DNA of 64,000 nucleotides from Nostoc favosum CHAB5714. Its GTDB lineage: Bacteria; Cyanobacteriota; Cyanobacteriia; Cyanobacteriales; Nostocaceae. Of the stretch, positions 43,930-53,929 are shown in pieces. Below the pieces are notes generated by a model. The model was not told the origin of the DNA and ran no database searches. It worked only from the letters and a program-made list of their open reading frames with translations. The stretch lies in assembly GCF_020829495.1 (NCBI RefSeq), contig NZ_JAIVFQ010000006.1, positions 1 to 64,000 of the forward strand, given 5' to 3'. Position numbers and translations under genes: made by a program. The first letter of the stretch is position 1. The number at the start of each line of letters is the position of its first letter.

Positions 43930-45018
43930 TCAAGCTAAAGGCAGAAAAAACCGAAACGTACTGCCAACTCCCAACACGCTTTCTACCTGAATCTGACCGC
44001 CTTGTAGTTCAATCAAACGACGGGAAATAGTTAAGCCAATACCAGTGCCTCCCGAATGGCGATCGCGTGACTGATCGGCTCGCCAGAAGCGCTCAAACAC
44101 ATGGGGCAAATTTTCTGGAGCGATACCAATACCTGTATCTATAACCGCAATCCAGAGTTGAGATGCATCAGTCCCAGCACGAATGGTAATTGAACCTTCG
44201 TTAGTGTAACGTACTGCATTACCTAGCAGATTAACCAACACCTGTTCTGTGCGGTCAATATCTGCTAATACAGGAGGCAGCACAGATGGACATTCTAAGA
44301 CCAGAACTGGCCCATCTTCCAACAGCTGGTCGGTGAATTTCTCCACTAATGACTCTAACAACGGACGCAGATTTACCCGTTGTATATTAATTGGCAAATA
44401 ACCAGCTTCTGCCTTAGACAGTTCTTGTAAATCGTTCACCAACCGCTCTAAGCGCCTAGTTTCTTTAGCTAAACGCCGATAAATTTCAGGAGACGCTTCA
44501 ATTTCCCCATCAGCCAGTTCTTCCAAGTAACCGCGTACAACTGTTAACGGTGTCCGTAATTCATGGGTCATGTCTCCAATCACTTCTCGCCGCCGCGCTT
44601 CTACCCCTTCTAAACTGGCTGCCATCCGGTTAAAACTAGCACCCAATCCATTAAGTTCTGCAATGTCAGACATCGGTAGTCGTGCATCCATCTGACCAGC
44701 AGCAAATTTTTGGGTAATTTGTTCCATCTCGGTCAACCGCCGCATAATCCTTCTAGACACCCAGTAACTCAATCCTCCGGCGGCGGTAGTGCCGACTAAG
44801 ACTGACCAAATAGTACTTCGCTGCCAAGCAAGTTCAAATCCTGTAACCAATTCAGTACGGATATTGATTAAGTCGAACCCCCGATTTTCTAATCGTTCCA
44901 AATGCAAGACAAACAAGCGAGGGGAAGAGATTTTGCTGATGCTCACCAGACTAGCTACCCCCACGAGCATTACTACTAAGTGGGAGAGAAATAGGCGCTC
45001 TCTCAGCCCCATTTTCAT
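43930..45018 (-). CDS. Sensor histidine kinase (HAMP, HisKA, HATPase)
   Basis: Encodes 362 residues. Two membrane helices (about 10-27 and 69-87) flank a short periplasmic loop of 40 residues, followed by HAMP (about 88-140), H-box MTHELRTPLTVVRGYLEELA with the phosphorylated histidine, N-box VLVNLLGNAVRYTNEGS, and G-boxes VIDTGIGIAPENLPHVFERF and GGTGIGLTISR. It is the partner of the regulator encoded 5 bases upstream. The signal is unknown; the short periplasmic loop suggests sensing in or near the membrane. Confidence 0.95.
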   Translation of the reverse strand: MKMGLRERLFLSHLVVMLVGVASLVSISKISSPRLFVLHLERLENRGFDLINIRTELVTGFELAWQRSTIWSVLVGTTAAGGLSYWVSRRIMRRLTEMEQITQKFAAGQMDARLPMSDIAELNGLGASFNRMAASLEGVEARRREVIGDMTHELRTPLTVVRGYLEELADGEIEASPEIYRRLAKETRRLERLVNDLQELSKAEAGYLPINIQRVNLRPLLESLVEKFTDQLLEDGPVLVLECPSVLPPVLADIDRTEQVLVNLLGNAVRYTNEGSITIRAGTDASQLWIAVIDTGIGIAPENLPHVFERFWRADQSRDRHSGGTGIGLTISRRLIELQGGQIQVESVLGVGSTFRFFLPLA

Positions 45019-45023
45019 AAGAT

Positions 45024-45734
45024 TTACGCTACCAGAGGATCTTCAAATTTATAGCCCACCCCAACAACAGTTTTAATAAAAGTAGGATTTGCCGAATCAG
45101 GCTCAATCTTTTTTCGCAACCGAGCTACATGAGTATCCACCACTCGTTCATCGCCAAAAAAGTTATCTCCCCAAAGTTTATCAATTAGTTGAGTGCGGTT
45201 CCAAACTCGACCAGGATTGCTGACAAAGGTAGTTAGCAAGTTAAATTCTAGGGTAGTTAAGTCTAAAATCTCAACTTCTTTGGAATTCATCTGACGACTG
45301 GCAGTGCGCTGGTCTACATCGACAATAAAATGTTGGGTACGATTGACTTGATGTTGTCCCCCTTGGCGGAGGCTACGCCGCAATAGTGCCCTCACCCTAG
45401 CTACCAACTCTCTGGGGCTAAAGGGTTTTACCATGTAATCATCAGCACCAGTAGACAGACCAATAACGCGATCAATTTCCTCACCCTTAGCCGTAAGCAT
45501 TAAAATGTAAGGATCTTTTGCACCTGGTTTCTGGCGAATTCTGGCACAAACTTCCAACCCATCCAAACCAGGAATCATTAAATCTAGAATGATTAAATCA
45601 GGTGGTTGCTCCTGAAACATCCGCAAAGCATTCATGCCATCGCGGCTAGTGCGACAAAAAAATCCTTCTTTTTCTAAAGAGAGTTCAATTAAATGAGCAA
45701 TTTCTGGTTCATCTTCAACTATTAAAATATCCAT
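45024..45734 (-). CDS. OmpR-family response regulator
   Basis: From ATG 45734 the product is 236 residues: receiver domain starting MDILIVEDEPEIAHLIELSL with the phosphoacceptor in DLIILDLMIPGLDGLEV and a K in DDYMVKPFSPREL, then an OmpR winged helix (VEILDLTTLEFNLLTTFVSN, DTHVARLRKKIEPD). The longer frame from 45773 has no family support. It forms an operon with the histidine kinase downstream. It is not RpaA or RpaB by sequence. Confidence 0.95.
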   Translation of the reverse strand: MDILIVEDEPEIAHLIELSLEKEGFFCRTSRDGMNALRMFQEQPPDLIILDLMIPGLDGLEVCARIRQKPGAKDPYILMLTAKGEEIDRVIGLSTGADDYMVKPFSPRELVARVRALLRRSLRQGGQHQVNRTQHFIVDVDQRTASRQMNSKEVEILDLTTLEFNLLTTFVSNPGRVWNRTQLIDKLWGDNFFGDERVVDTHVARLRKKIEPDSANPTFIKTVVGVGYKFEDPLVA

Positions 45735-45829
45735 TTCAATTAGGGTCGAGCAAAATGGGACTGAAGAAGACAAAGGAGAGTTCTTTCACCACGTCTGGTA
45801 CTCTTTGCGTATTCTTGTAGCGGTTCTTT

Positions 45830-45912
45830 CAACCTCACCCCCAACGCCTCTCCTTGGCAAGGAGAGGGGAGTGTTTGCTTTACTCAAATACGGGGTGAGG
45901 TGACTGCACCCA
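45830..45912. repeat. CCTCACCCC...GGGGTGAGG dispersed repeat
   Basis: An inverted repeat with inner CTCTCCTTGGCAAGGAGAGG and the sequence GTTTGCTTTACTCAAATACG, nearly the same as part of the element at 53930-54045. Confidence 0.8.
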
Positions 45913-45929
45913 AGTGATAACCGCTATAT

Positions 45930-46625
45930 TTAAAGGTTTGAATTTGACGGCGTGCGATAACTATAGCCAACATTAGAATCTTTTTGAATGTGTGCCTTAA
46001 TACTATCAAGGTCAATGAAGCAGTCAGCAACATCAATCAAGCTTTCACTAGTGGTATTTTGTAGACTCACCACTTCCACCCGAACCCCCATTCTGCTGAC
46101 AGCGTTCACAGCATAGGCTAAATCCCCATCGCCACTGACTAAAACCGCAGTATCATAATAAGGAGCTAAAGTTATCATGTCTACAGCAATTTCTACGTTC
46201 AGATTTGATTTTTTGAAATTTTCTGCTGCTAGAACTAGCTCTTTTGCCACTACACGATAGCCATTACGACGCATCCACAATAGAAAACCCTGTTGCTTTT
46301 CATTGGTGATATCAACCCCAGTATAAAAGAAAGCACGCAACAGTCTTGAACCGTTGGTTAAATGACAAAGCAATTTAACGTAGTCAATTTCTATACCGAG
46401 TTGTAAAGCTGTATGAAATAGGCTTAAGCCATCAATAAAAATAGCAACTCGACCACGATTCAAGCTATTTAAAATCGAACTATCAGGTGCAGGATCTTCC
46501 GTTTTGGTATCTTTACCTTTGACAGGAGTATCGCTCAAATTTTGCCCTTGCCAATGTGGTTTAGCTTTGAGTACTTTAGGTTCTTTAAATTCATTTCTTT
46601 GTTTACTAAAATTAGTTATAATCAT
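45930..46625 (-). CDS. NYN-domain protein (LabA/DUF88-like)
   Basis: Encodes 231 residues. After a charged 55-residue front, the NYN domain starts GRVAIFIDGLSLFHTALQLG and contains IAVDMITLAPYYDTAVLVSG then SGDGDLAYAVNAVSRMGVRV, giving the conserved aspartates of this PIN-like RNase fold. LabA-type proteins affect circadian output in cyanobacteria, but this resemblance is at domain level only. It is monocistronic. Confidence 0.85.
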   Translation of the reverse strand: MIITNFSKQRNEFKEPKVLKAKPHWQGQNLSDTPVKGKDTKTEDPAPDSSILNSLNRGRVAIFIDGLSLFHTALQLGIEIDYVKLLCHLTNGSRLLRAFFYTGVDITNEKQQGFLLWMRRNGYRVVAKELVLAAENFKKSNLNVEIAVDMITLAPYYDTAVLVSGDGDLAYAVNAVSRMGVRVEVVSLQNTTSESLIDVADCFIDLDSIKAHIQKDSNVGYSYRTPSNSNL

Positions 46626-47213
46626 TGATACCTCTGATTTTAAAGCTGGAAAGAGTTTTGGGTAAATTGTCTATACTATATATAGTCTAGTCTGTGCTGA
46701 TTTATAAACCTAGCAGGTAATGGCCTTAAGTCACTACATTTAGATAAACTTAACTGACGCTAAACAGAATCAAAACTACACAGTCCAAGGGTTTTTGACT
46801 GTTGTCAGGGTTGGTTTGACGAGATTTTGCCTCTGCCCACAGATATGTTAATCTTTACCTACGTAGACAACAAGAGTTTGGACAAATTGACACTCTTAGG
46901 TGTAAAGACACGCTCGATTCTTGATTCAACGAAGTCACTTGCTTAGGCAGGATTGCTCCAGCAAAAGTAGAGGTGTCTTCTGCACAACCGGGGAAGAGCG
47001 TCTAGCGCAAAGGTTCCGATATGCCCTAGAATCGGCGAACGTCATCTATCTATATTTTATTTTACCCTGTATGGGTTTGAGGCTTGTTTCTCCCTCAAAA
47101 GAGAAGTTTTAGTAAAGTATCTAAGTAATATTTAATACAATTTTTATAAAAGTTTAGCTGAATGAGGGAGTGCTAAACGCTTAATAGTCAGAAAGCATTG
47201 ATTAAAATACAAG
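46626..47213. other. Intergenic region, no gene recognised
   Basis: About 600 bases upstream of the NYN gene and downstream of desB. The segment 46905-47045 is less AT-rich and contains an unassigned hairpin-capable stretch, so a small RNA is possible but not supported by any known family. Confidence 0.35.
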
Positions 47214-47243
47214 ATTCCCGACTTCTTTAAAGAAGCCGGGAAT
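47214..47243 (-). terminator. Terminator-like hairpin of desB
   Basis: ATTCCCG(A)CTTCTTTAAAG joined to AAGCCGGGAAT: a 14-bp stem with one mismatch, 8 bases after the desB stop. A related hairpin occurs at 31325-31355. Confidence 0.7.
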
Positions 47244-47250
47244 ATGAGTC

Positions 47251-48375
47251 TTAGTCTTTAGCTAGCTTATTGTTGGATGTGTAGTAAACCTTACTACCAG
47301 TATCAGGGACAAAATGGCAACTGATACATGAATTCCATACTGACTTCCAAATCGGTTCTTCCGATTTATGGAAATACTCACCCATCACTGGTTTTATTGC
47401 CTCAGTTGCCTTCAGCAAATTGTAGTGAGGGATGTTAAGGAATATATGGTGAGCAACATGAGTACCAATATCGTGATGGATATGATTAACCAAACCATAA
47501 TCACGGTCAATACTAGAAATTGCGCCTTTCAGGAAAGTCCAATCTTCTCCACGATACCAGGGAAGCTCTGGCTCAGTATGGTGCAAGAATGTCACCAAAT
47601 CTAGCCAAACTATGAACACAAGGTAGGGCACAGCGTAATATTTCAGCAACCACATCCAACCCCATTGGTAGGTGAGGAAACCTAGCAAACCAACCATGCC
47701 AATCAAAAGTACAGTACTAGTTATGACATCCCATTTTTCCGATGGTTTGAAAAGTGAGCTACTAGGCAAAAAGTGGGAGCCTTCCTTATTAGGAGAACGC
47801 TTAAACAAATACACAGGATAAGCCAAGAGAAAAACATAATATCTGCCTATCTTTTGGGCTAAAGGCATCTCCTTATATTGCGATTCTGTCACAGGATACC
47901 AGCTTTCATCGTTATCGATATTGCCAGTATTTTTGTGATGAGTTCTGTGACTAATCCGCCAACCATGATAAGGAACAAGTATTGGTGTGTGAGAAAGATG
48001 TCCAATCAAATCATTGAGCCATTTATGCTTAGAAAAAGATTGGTGTCCGCAGTCATGTCCGACTACAAACAAAGCCCAAAACATCGTTCCTTGCATTAGC
48101 CAGAAAATCGGGAAGAAAAGCCAAGAATCCAGGTAATGAGCAACTGCATAAAGCAGACCGATAATCAGGATGTCACGAAAAAAGTATAAAAGTGATTTTG
48201 TCACATTGGGCTGAAAGCATTCAGCAGGAATTGCAGCTTTTAAATCCTGAAGAGTGAAAGGTAATTTAGTCGTATCCTCAGACGTTTCACTGCTAAGAGG
48301 ATTGTTGAAACTGATGATATTTGATTGCACTGGATTCTTTTGATTGGATATAAATCGGAACTTTATTTGAGACAA
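47251..48375 (-). CDS. desB: Omega-3 (delta-15) acyl-lipid desaturase DesB
   Basis: Encodes 374 residues, a membrane di-iron enzyme that introduces the omega-3 double bond into linoleoyl lipids. The three histidine boxes are VVGHDCGHQSF, SHRTHHKNTGNIDNDESW and HHDIGTHVAHH. Two long hydrophobic pairs are visible. Front LPFTLQDLKAAIPAECFQPN matches the omega-3 class. It is last gene of the desC-desA-desB series; each gene is separated by 170-280 bases, so independent promoters are possible. Confidence 0.93.
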   Translation of the reverse strand: MSQIKFRFISNQKNPVQSNIISFNNPLSSETSEDTTKLPFTLQDLKAAIPAECFQPNVTKSLLYFFRDILIIGLLYAVAHYLDSWLFFPIFWLMQGTMFWALFVVGHDCGHQSFSKHKWLNDLIGHLSHTPILVPYHGWRISHRTHHKNTGNIDNDESWYPVTESQYKEMPLAQKIGRYYVFLLAYPVYLFKRSPNKEGSHFLPSSSLFKPSEKWDVITSTVLLIGMVGLLGFLTYQWGWMWLLKYYAVPYLVFIVWLDLVTFLHHTEPELPWYRGEDWTFLKGAISSIDRDYGLVNHIHHDIGTHVAHHIFLNIPHYNLLKATEAIKPVMGEYFHKSEEPIWKSVWNSCISCHFVPDTGSKVYYTSNNKLAKD

Positions 48376-48502
48376 GATAATCTCAATTCTAGGATGCCCA
48401 CGACACTAGCGATCGCTAACACACAAGAGGATAATTTCTGGCAAGCCTAACAATTTTAGTCAATAAAAAATTGCCAGATTCTATTTAAACACACCATGAT
48501 AA

Positions 48503-48526
48503 ACGCTCTCGTTGGTTCAAGAGCGT
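48503..48526 (-). terminator. Hairpin after desA
   Basis: A 7-bp stem ACGCTCT/AGAGCGT about 20 bases beyond the desA stop; the following T-run on the minus strand is weak. Confidence 0.45.
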
Positions 48527-48546
48527 GAGTGTAATCACAGCGCTAT

Positions 48547-49599
48547 TTATCGCTCTGTGTAATGTTCGTTGAAAGTCTTATACCCAACATCAGTTGTGTA
48601 TAGTTGACATTGGTCTGTAATCTGCTTCATTAAAGGCCAAGAAAACTGACACTCATCATGCAGATAAGGCTCCCAATTTTCTTTGATGCTGCTGTAAGCT
48701 AGCCGCAAATTATAAGAAGGAATCGCAGTGGAAATATGATGAGGGACATGAACATTGATATCATGGCACAGAATTTCTACCCAGCGCGGATAATCGCAAT
48801 GAATAGTGCCAAATAACTGTGCTAAAGCTTCGTTCCACTTATTCGCTGTCGTAAAAGGAACATCTGCGGCGGTGTGGTGAACAATGGTAAAAGTACTCAT
48901 CCAAAAATGGTAAATCATCCAGGGCACTAGCCAAAACTTGACAAATCCCCAGATACCAGTTGTGGCGATTAGGGCCGGGAAAGCGATCGCTGCAAACACA
49001 ACTACTACAGCCACAGAAAGCTTGATGCTTGATTGGTCTTTCGTTTTGAAGTTCCGCCAATCAAAATGCACCACAGCCCAATGTCCAATGGAACCTACCC
49101 ACCAGAGGCGTTTACGCATGAACAACTCAAAAGCAGACTGCCGGGTTTTATCCCAATTTTCAAACACTTCTGGTTGGATTGGATGCCAGGCGTTGTCCTC
49201 ATCCAGCTTGTTGGTATGAGTATGGTGATAATTATGCTTAATGCGCCAACTGTGAAAGGGGTAAATCAACGGCATCATGAAGAAATGCCCCACCAAATCA
49301 TTTACCCAACGACGTTTGGCAAAAGACCTGTGTCCACAATCATGGCCAATTACAAAAAAACCTGTTAAAGCAGTGCCCGTAAAAATCCAAGCTAGGGGCA
49401 AGAGAAACCAAGGAGTAATGATCAGGCTGTAATAGCCCAAGGCAACCGCCAAGACACTGAGCAGTACTTGTGTCCAAGCTTTGCGACGGTTCTGCTGAAA
49501 ACATTCCCGTGGCAGGGTTTTGACAATATCTTTGAGCCTAAAGTCGGAATTACCAGGCTCGTCACTTAGTTTCTGGCTATTAATTATTGATGTAGTCAT
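48547..49599 (-). CDS. desA: Delta-12 acyl-lipid desaturase DesA
   Basis: From ATG 49599 the product is 350 residues; the frame opens upstream at 49632 without family support, and a CAGGTG site precedes 49599. Histidine boxes: [28 protein letters not shown] and [10 protein letters not shown]. It makes linoleoyl from oleoyl lipids, the substrate for DesB. It sits between desC and desB in pathway order. Confidence 0.95.
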   Translation of the reverse strand: MTTSIINSQKLSDEPGNSDFRLKDIVKTLPRECFQQNRRKAWTQVLLSVLAVALGYYSLIITPWFLLPLAWIFTGTALTGFFVIGHDCGHRSFAKRRWVNDLVGHFFMMPLIYPFHSWRIKHNYHHTHTNKLDEDNAWHPIQPEVFENWDKTRQSAFELFMRKRLWWVGSIGHWAVVHFDWRNFKTKDQSSIKLSVAVVVVFAAIAFPALIATTGIWGFVKFWLVPWMIYHFWMSTFTIVHHTAADVPFTTANKWNEALAQLFGTIHCDYPRWVEILCHDINVHVPHHISTAIPSYNLRLAYSSIKENWEPYLHDECQFSWPLMKQITDQCQLYTTDVGYKTFNEHYTER

Positions 49600-49821
49600 G
49601 AACACCTGAAAAAGAACAAACTCCTCCACCAAGTCACTAAAAAAGCAACTTGCCGCAAAATTTCTTAATATTAGCGCTTCGGATTATAGCAATCTAACCG
49701 ACACAAGCGCACCAGTAAATAGCTTTTTAAAAAGTGAGGAGTTATTTTTGAAAAGTGAGGAGTTAGAAGTGATGAGTTATGAGTTAAAAACGTTACGCAT
49801 CATAACTCCAAACTCCAACTT

Positions 49822-49879
49822 CAACTCCTAACTCCTAACTCCTAACTCCTAACTCCTAACTCCTAACTCCTAACTCCTA
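49822..49879. repeat. Heptamer STRR array (AACTCCT)
   Basis: Eight or so AACTCCT units between desA and desC, ending at the desC stop, with variants in the preceding 80 bases (GAGTTAT, GAGGAGT). Confidence 0.9.
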
Positions 49880-50698
49880 ACTAGTTTTTATTGGGGCCAA
49901 CTTCACATTAGTAGCCAGACCAACTGCTTGCAGCAATTGAACAGTCATCCAAGTTAAATCGATTTCCCACCATTCCAGCCCATGACGAGCCGAGTATTGA
50001 AAAGCATGATGGTTATTATGCCAGCCTTCACCGAAAACTAGTACGGCTACCCACCAGCAATTAGTCGATTGATCTCCAGAATCATAGCTACGATAGCCAA
50101 ATTTATGAGTAGCGCTGTTCACCAACCAAGTGCAGTGGTAAACCCAGACAATGCGAACAAAAATTCCCCAAATAACAAAGGGCCAGCCACCCAGAAGTAA
50201 AAGCAATACACCCAGAGCAACCTGGATCAAAATGAAATATTTTTCTAAAAACTGATAAACTGGGTCTTCGGCAATGTCTTTGGTGAAACGAGGAACATCA
50301 GCGTGAGCGGGACAATAATGAATCAGCCAATCCATGTGGCTCCACCAGAAGCCTTTATTAGAGTCATGGGGATCAGTGTCCGTATCAGAGTTTAGATGAT
50401 GGATACGATGTGTCCCGATCCATTCAATTGGGCCTCCTTGACAGGAGAGTGTGCCAAAGAAAACCAGGAGATACTCTAGCCACTTGGGAGTTTGAAAACT
50501 GCGGTGGGTGACAAGGCGGTGAAATCCTAGAGTAACGCCTAAGCCGCCAGTCACCCAATACAGCAAGAAACCCATACCAACTGCCGTCCAGCTAAAGTTA
50601 CCAGGAACAAAGGCAAATAAAGCGCCGATGTGCAGTCCAATGAAAAACAGGGTGTTAACCCAGTTAATTTGAGGTTTTGTTGAGGTAGCAATTGTCAT
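49877..50698 (-). CDS. desC: Delta-9 acyl-lipid desaturase DesC
   Basis: From ATG 50698 the product is 273 residues (MTIATSTKPQINWVNTLFFI); the upstream frame to 50857 is rejected. Histidine boxes: GFHRLVTHRSF, THRIHHLNSDTDTDPHD and GWHNNHHAFQYSAR. It introduces the first double bond into stearoyl lipids. With desA and desB it gives the full route to alpha-linolenic acid. It is divergent from the PLP-enzyme gene, sharing a 91-base promoter region. Confidence 0.95.
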   Translation of the reverse strand: MTIATSTKPQINWVNTLFFIGLHIGALFAFVPGNFSWTAVGMGFLLYWVTGGLGVTLGFHRLVTHRSFQTPKWLEYLLVFFGTLSCQGGPIEWIGTHRIHHLNSDTDTDPHDSNKGFWWSHMDWLIHYCPAHADVPRFTKDIAEDPVYQFLEKYFILIQVALGVLLLLLGGWPFVIWGIFVRIVWVYHCTWLVNSATHKFGYRSYDSGDQSTNCWWVAVLVFGEGWHNNHHAFQYSARHGLEWWEIDLTWMTVQLLQAVGLATNVKLAPIKTS

Positions 50699-50789
50699 GC
50701 AGTAACCTGAATTAGAATTTTCCAGCCTAGTCTGCGCGATCTTAAAATCCGCATATCTATAATTTAATTTTTTTTTGAACGAGGAACTG

Positions 50790-52025
50790 ATGAACAGCTT
50801 AGAACAGCTGCGGCAAGCAGAACAGGCACTATTAGAAATTTTTTCTGGAATTGACACTCAGGTCAAGCATAATCTAAAACGAGTGCTGGATGCCTTTCGT
50901 AATCACCGTGTGGGCGCACACCACTTTGCTGGTGTAAGTGGTTATGGTCACGATGATTTAGGACGAGAAACTTTAGATAAAGTTTTTGCCGAAGTTATGG
51001 ATGCCGAAGCTGCGGCCGTGCGGGTGCAGTTTGTTTCGGGAACTCATGCGATCGCTTGTGCTTTGTTTGGTGTGCTTCGTCCTGGAGATGAAATGTTAGC
51101 AGTGGTCGGTTCTCCCTACGATACGCTTGAAGAAGTCATTGGTTTACGGGGTCAAGGTCAAGGCTCTCTAATCGAGTTTGGCATAAATTACCGCCAATTG
51201 GAGCTAACCTCCGAAGGAACTATAGATTGGCAATCTTTAAGTACTAATGTGGCCGAAAACACTCGTTTAGTGTTAATTCAGCGTTCTTGTGGCTATTCTT
51301 GGCGTCCTAGTTTATCAATTGCCGACATTGAAAAAATCGTTCACTTAGTCAAACAGCAAAACCCGAACACCGTTTGCTTTGTGGATAACTGCTATGGCGA
51401 ATTTATTGAAACCAAGGAACCTACAGCCGTTGGTGCTGATTTAATGGCTGGGTCATTGATTAAAAATCCTGGTGGTACCATTGTCAGCGCTGGCGGTTAT
51501 GTTGCTGGTCGCGCCGACTTAGTGGAAGCCGCCGCCTGTCGCCTCACTGCTCCCGGTATTGGTAGTTATGGTGGCGCTACTTTTGACCAAAATCGCCTGC
51601 TGTTCCAAGGCTTATTTCTGGCTCCGCAAATGGTAGGAGAGGCGATGAAAGGGACTTATCTTACTGGTTATGTATTTGACAAACTCGGTTATGCAGTGAA
51701 TCCCGCACCTCTGGCTCCTCGTGGAGATGTAATTCAGGCAATTAAACTCGGTTCTGCCGAAAAGCTAATTGCTTTCTGTAAAGCCATACAACAGCATTCT
51801 CCCATCGGTTCCTATCTTGACCCTGTTCCAGATGAAATGCCGGGGTATGAGAGCAAAGTAGTCATGGCTGGGGGGACATTTATTGAAGGGAGTACCTTGG
51901 AATTATCAGCAGATGGGCCAATGCGTGAACCGTATGTGGTTTATTGCCAGGGGGGGACTCATTGGACTCATGTGGCGATCGCATTAGAGGCTGCGATTAA
52001 TGCAGTAGGAAATGCTGGCGATTGA
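50790..52025 (+). CDS. PLP enzyme, methionine gamma-lyase/aluminium-resistance family
   Basis: From ATG 50790, after GAGGAA, the product is 411 residues; an upstream TTG at 50775 is less likely. Fold-type I PLP features: HHFAGVSGYGHDDLGRETLD, QFVSGTHAIACALFGVLRPG, CFVDNCYGEFIETKEPTAVG (PLP-binding aspartate) and the lysine in GSLIKNPGGTIV. Members are annotated as aluminium resistance or methionine gamma-lyase; true activity is uncertain. Monocistronic. Confidence 0.87.
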   Translation: MNSLEQLRQAEQALLEIFSGIDTQVKHNLKRVLDAFRNHRVGAHHFAGVSGYGHDDLGRETLDKVFAEVMDAEAAAVRVQFVSGTHAIACALFGVLRPGDEMLAVVGSPYDTLEEVIGLRGQGQGSLIEFGINYRQLELTSEGTIDWQSLSTNVAENTRLVLIQRSCGYSWRPSLSIADIEKIVHLVKQQNPNTVCFVDNCYGEFIETKEPTAVGADLMAGSLIKNPGGTIVSAGGYVAGRADLVEAAACRLTAPGIGSYGGATFDQNRLLFQGLFLAPQMVGEAMKGTYLTGYVFDKLGYAVNPAPLAPRGDVIQAIKLGSAEKLIAFCKAIQQHSPIGSYLDPVPDEMPGYESKVVMAGGTFIEGSTLELSADGPMREPYVVYCQGGTHWTHVAIALEAAINAVGNAGD

Positions 52026-52145
52026 TTATAGCATATATTCCGCAGGGCATCAGGTTTATTGAGAAATTAGTGAAAGGCGATCGCATTTGTTATATCTTGC
52101 ACCTGCCTATCCCGCCTGAGAATAAATTCTCAGGCTAATAGCCCA

Positions 52146-52226
52146 AGTCCACTAAGCGTGGACTACAACCCTTACTTAGTCTTCTTTAGAAGACTTTAGC
52201 TATAAGCCTCAGAATTCATTCTGAGG
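52146..52226. repeat. Modular hairpin repeat
   Basis: Palindromes AGTCCAC/GTGGACT (52146-52164), AGTCTTCTTTAGAAGACT (52178-52195) and CCTCAGAATTCATTCTGAGG (52207-52226). The second and third stems equal those at 2141 and 2170 while the first differs in both arms. Confidence 0.8.
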
Positions 52227-52355
52227 CGTTCGTGGGGACTGGTGCAAGTTCTGAGTATAGGCAATTAAGACTGCCATTGTTATTTCAGCGATGCCGTACC
52301 CCTACTCTTAAGCAAGCTACGCAAAGCGTCTCGTGGAGAAAGCTGGCTACGCCTA

Positions 52356-52618
52356 CGCATTTGTTACTTCAGCGAACGCATTTGTTACTTCAGCGATCGC
52401 ATTTGTTATTTCGGCGATCGCATTTGTTATTTCGGCGATCGCATTTGTTATTTCGGCGAACGCATTTGTTATTTCGGCGATCGCATTTGTTATTTCGGCG
52501 ATCGCATTTGTTATTTCGGCGATCGCATTTGTTATTTCGGCGATCGCATTTGTTATTTCGGCGAACGCATTTGTTACTTCGGCGAACGCATTTGTTACTT
52601 CGGCGATCGCATTTGTTA
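52356..52618. repeat. 21-bp HIP1-bearing tandem array, 13 units
   Basis: Unit CGCATTTGTTATTTCGGCGAT; where the unit ends GAT it forms GCGATCGC with the next, where it ends GAA it does not. The array lies directly beyond the ndhH stop. Because 21 is a multiple of three, two frames stay open through it, but neither has a credible start. Confidence 0.9.
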
Positions 52619-52620
52619 TA

Positions 52621-53814
52621 CTACCGATCTACTGATCCCATGATGATATCGATACTACCCAATACTACAACCAGATCGGCAACCTTCACGCCGCGTAAGA
52701 TTTCGGGTAATACTTGCAAGTTATTGAAATCGGCGGGACGAATTTTCCATCGCCAGGGGAAGACATGATCATCGCCAATCAGATAAATTCCCAACTCACC
52801 TTTACCACTTTCTACGCGAGCGTAAATTTCCCCCTTGGCAATCTTAAAGGTGGGGGCAACTTTTTTGGCGATGTACTGGTAATCAAAGCCATCCCACTCA
52901 GATTTTTTTCCTGCTGCCATGCGCTTGGTTTCCAGGTTCTCAAAAGCACCGCCGGGAAGTCCTTTGAGGGCTTGGCGAATAATCTTCACCGATTCGCGCA
53001 TTTCCCGAATTCTGACCAAGTAACGGGCATAACAATCACCAGCAGTATCCCACTGCACTTCCCAGTCGAAGTCATCGTAGCATTCATAATGGTCTACTTT
53101 CCGCAAATCCCATTTCACACCAGAAGCGCGTAACATGGGGCCAGAAAGCCCCCAGTTGATGGCTTCTTCACGAGCGATCGCGCCGACACCTTGAACGCGA
53201 CGGCGGAAGATGGGATTATTGGTAATTAAGCGCTCATACTCGTCTACTTTGGGAAAAAAGTAATCACAGAAATCTTCGCACTTGTCTACCCAGCCATAAG
53301 GCAAATCTGCCGCCACGCCGCCAATGCGAAAGTAGTTATTGTTCACCATCCGATAACCTGTAGCGGCTTCCCACAAGTCATAAATCAACTCCCGTTCTCG
53401 GAAGATGTAGAAAAAGGGAGTTCCAGCACCCGTATCAAGTAAGAATGGGCCCAACCACAGCAGGTGATTAGCAATCCGGTTCAATTCCAGCATGATGACA
53501 CGGATATAGCTAGCACGTTTCGGGACAGTAATATCAGCCAATTTTTCGGGGGCATTAACTGTAACCGCTTCGTTAAACATCCCAGCTGCATAGTCCCACC
53601 GACTAACATAGGGGACATACATGATATTGCTGCGGTTCTCAGCAATTTTTTCCATCCCTCTATGCAGATAGCCAAGAACTGGCTCACAATCGACGACATC
53701 TTCACCATCCAGGGTGACAATCAATCTAAAACACCCATGCATAGAGGGATGGTGAGGGCCCATGTTGAGCAGCATGGGTTCAGTTCTAGTTTCAATCCTT
53801 CTGCCGACGGTCAT
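52621..53814 (-). CDS. ndhH: NAD(P)H-quinone oxidoreductase subunit H
   Basis: From ATG 53814 ([20 protein letters not shown]) the product is 397 residues, the 49-kDa-type subunit of cyanobacterial NDH-1, which forms the quinone cavity with Ndh[21 protein letters not shown] and [20 protein letters not shown] are typical, and the C-terminus [18 protein letters not shown] is complete. The frame opens upstream at 53838 without family support. It stands alone, as ndhH usually does in cyanobacteria. Confidence 0.97.
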   Translation of the reverse strand: MTVGRRIETRTEPMLLNMGPHHPSMHGCFRLIVTLDGEDVVDCEPVLGYLHRGMEKIAENRSNIMYVPYVSRWDYAAGMFNEAVTVNAPEKLADITVPKRASYIRVIMLELNRIANHLLWLGPFLLDTGAGTPFFYIFRERELIYDLWEAATGYRMVNNNYFRIGGVAADLPYGWVDKCEDFCDYFFPKVDEYERLITNNPIFRRRVQGVGAIAREEAINWGLSGPMLRASGVKWDLRKVDHYECYDDFDWEVQWDTAGDCYARYLVRIREMRESVKIIRQALKGLPGGAFENLETKRMAAGKKSEWDGFDYQYIAKKVAPTFKIAKGEIYARVESGKGELGIYLIGDDHVFPWRWKIRPADFNNLQVLPEILRGVKVADLVVVLGSIDIIMGSVDR

Positions 53815-53929
53815 AATTAAATATTTCCCCTTTACCAAAGATTGAAAATGAGTGGCGATGCTTCGCTTTGATTAGGAATGATATAAAGAGTGAAATTTAG
53901 TCGAAAGTTAGATAAAGATTAGACCTCTT

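Noticed and set aside
46905..47045. Possible small RNA between desB and the NYN gene
   Set aside because: No known RNA family, promoter or terminator could be assigned.
50699..50857. Upstream extension of desC
   Set aside because: The extension is cysteine-rich noise overlapping the divergent gene; family start is at 50698.
52356..52618. CRISPR-like array
   Set aside because: Units are contiguous with no spacers.
52232..52768. Frames encoding LLFRRSH and FVISAIA repeats
   Set aside because: Both come from the 21-bp HIP1 array and overlap ndhH antisense.
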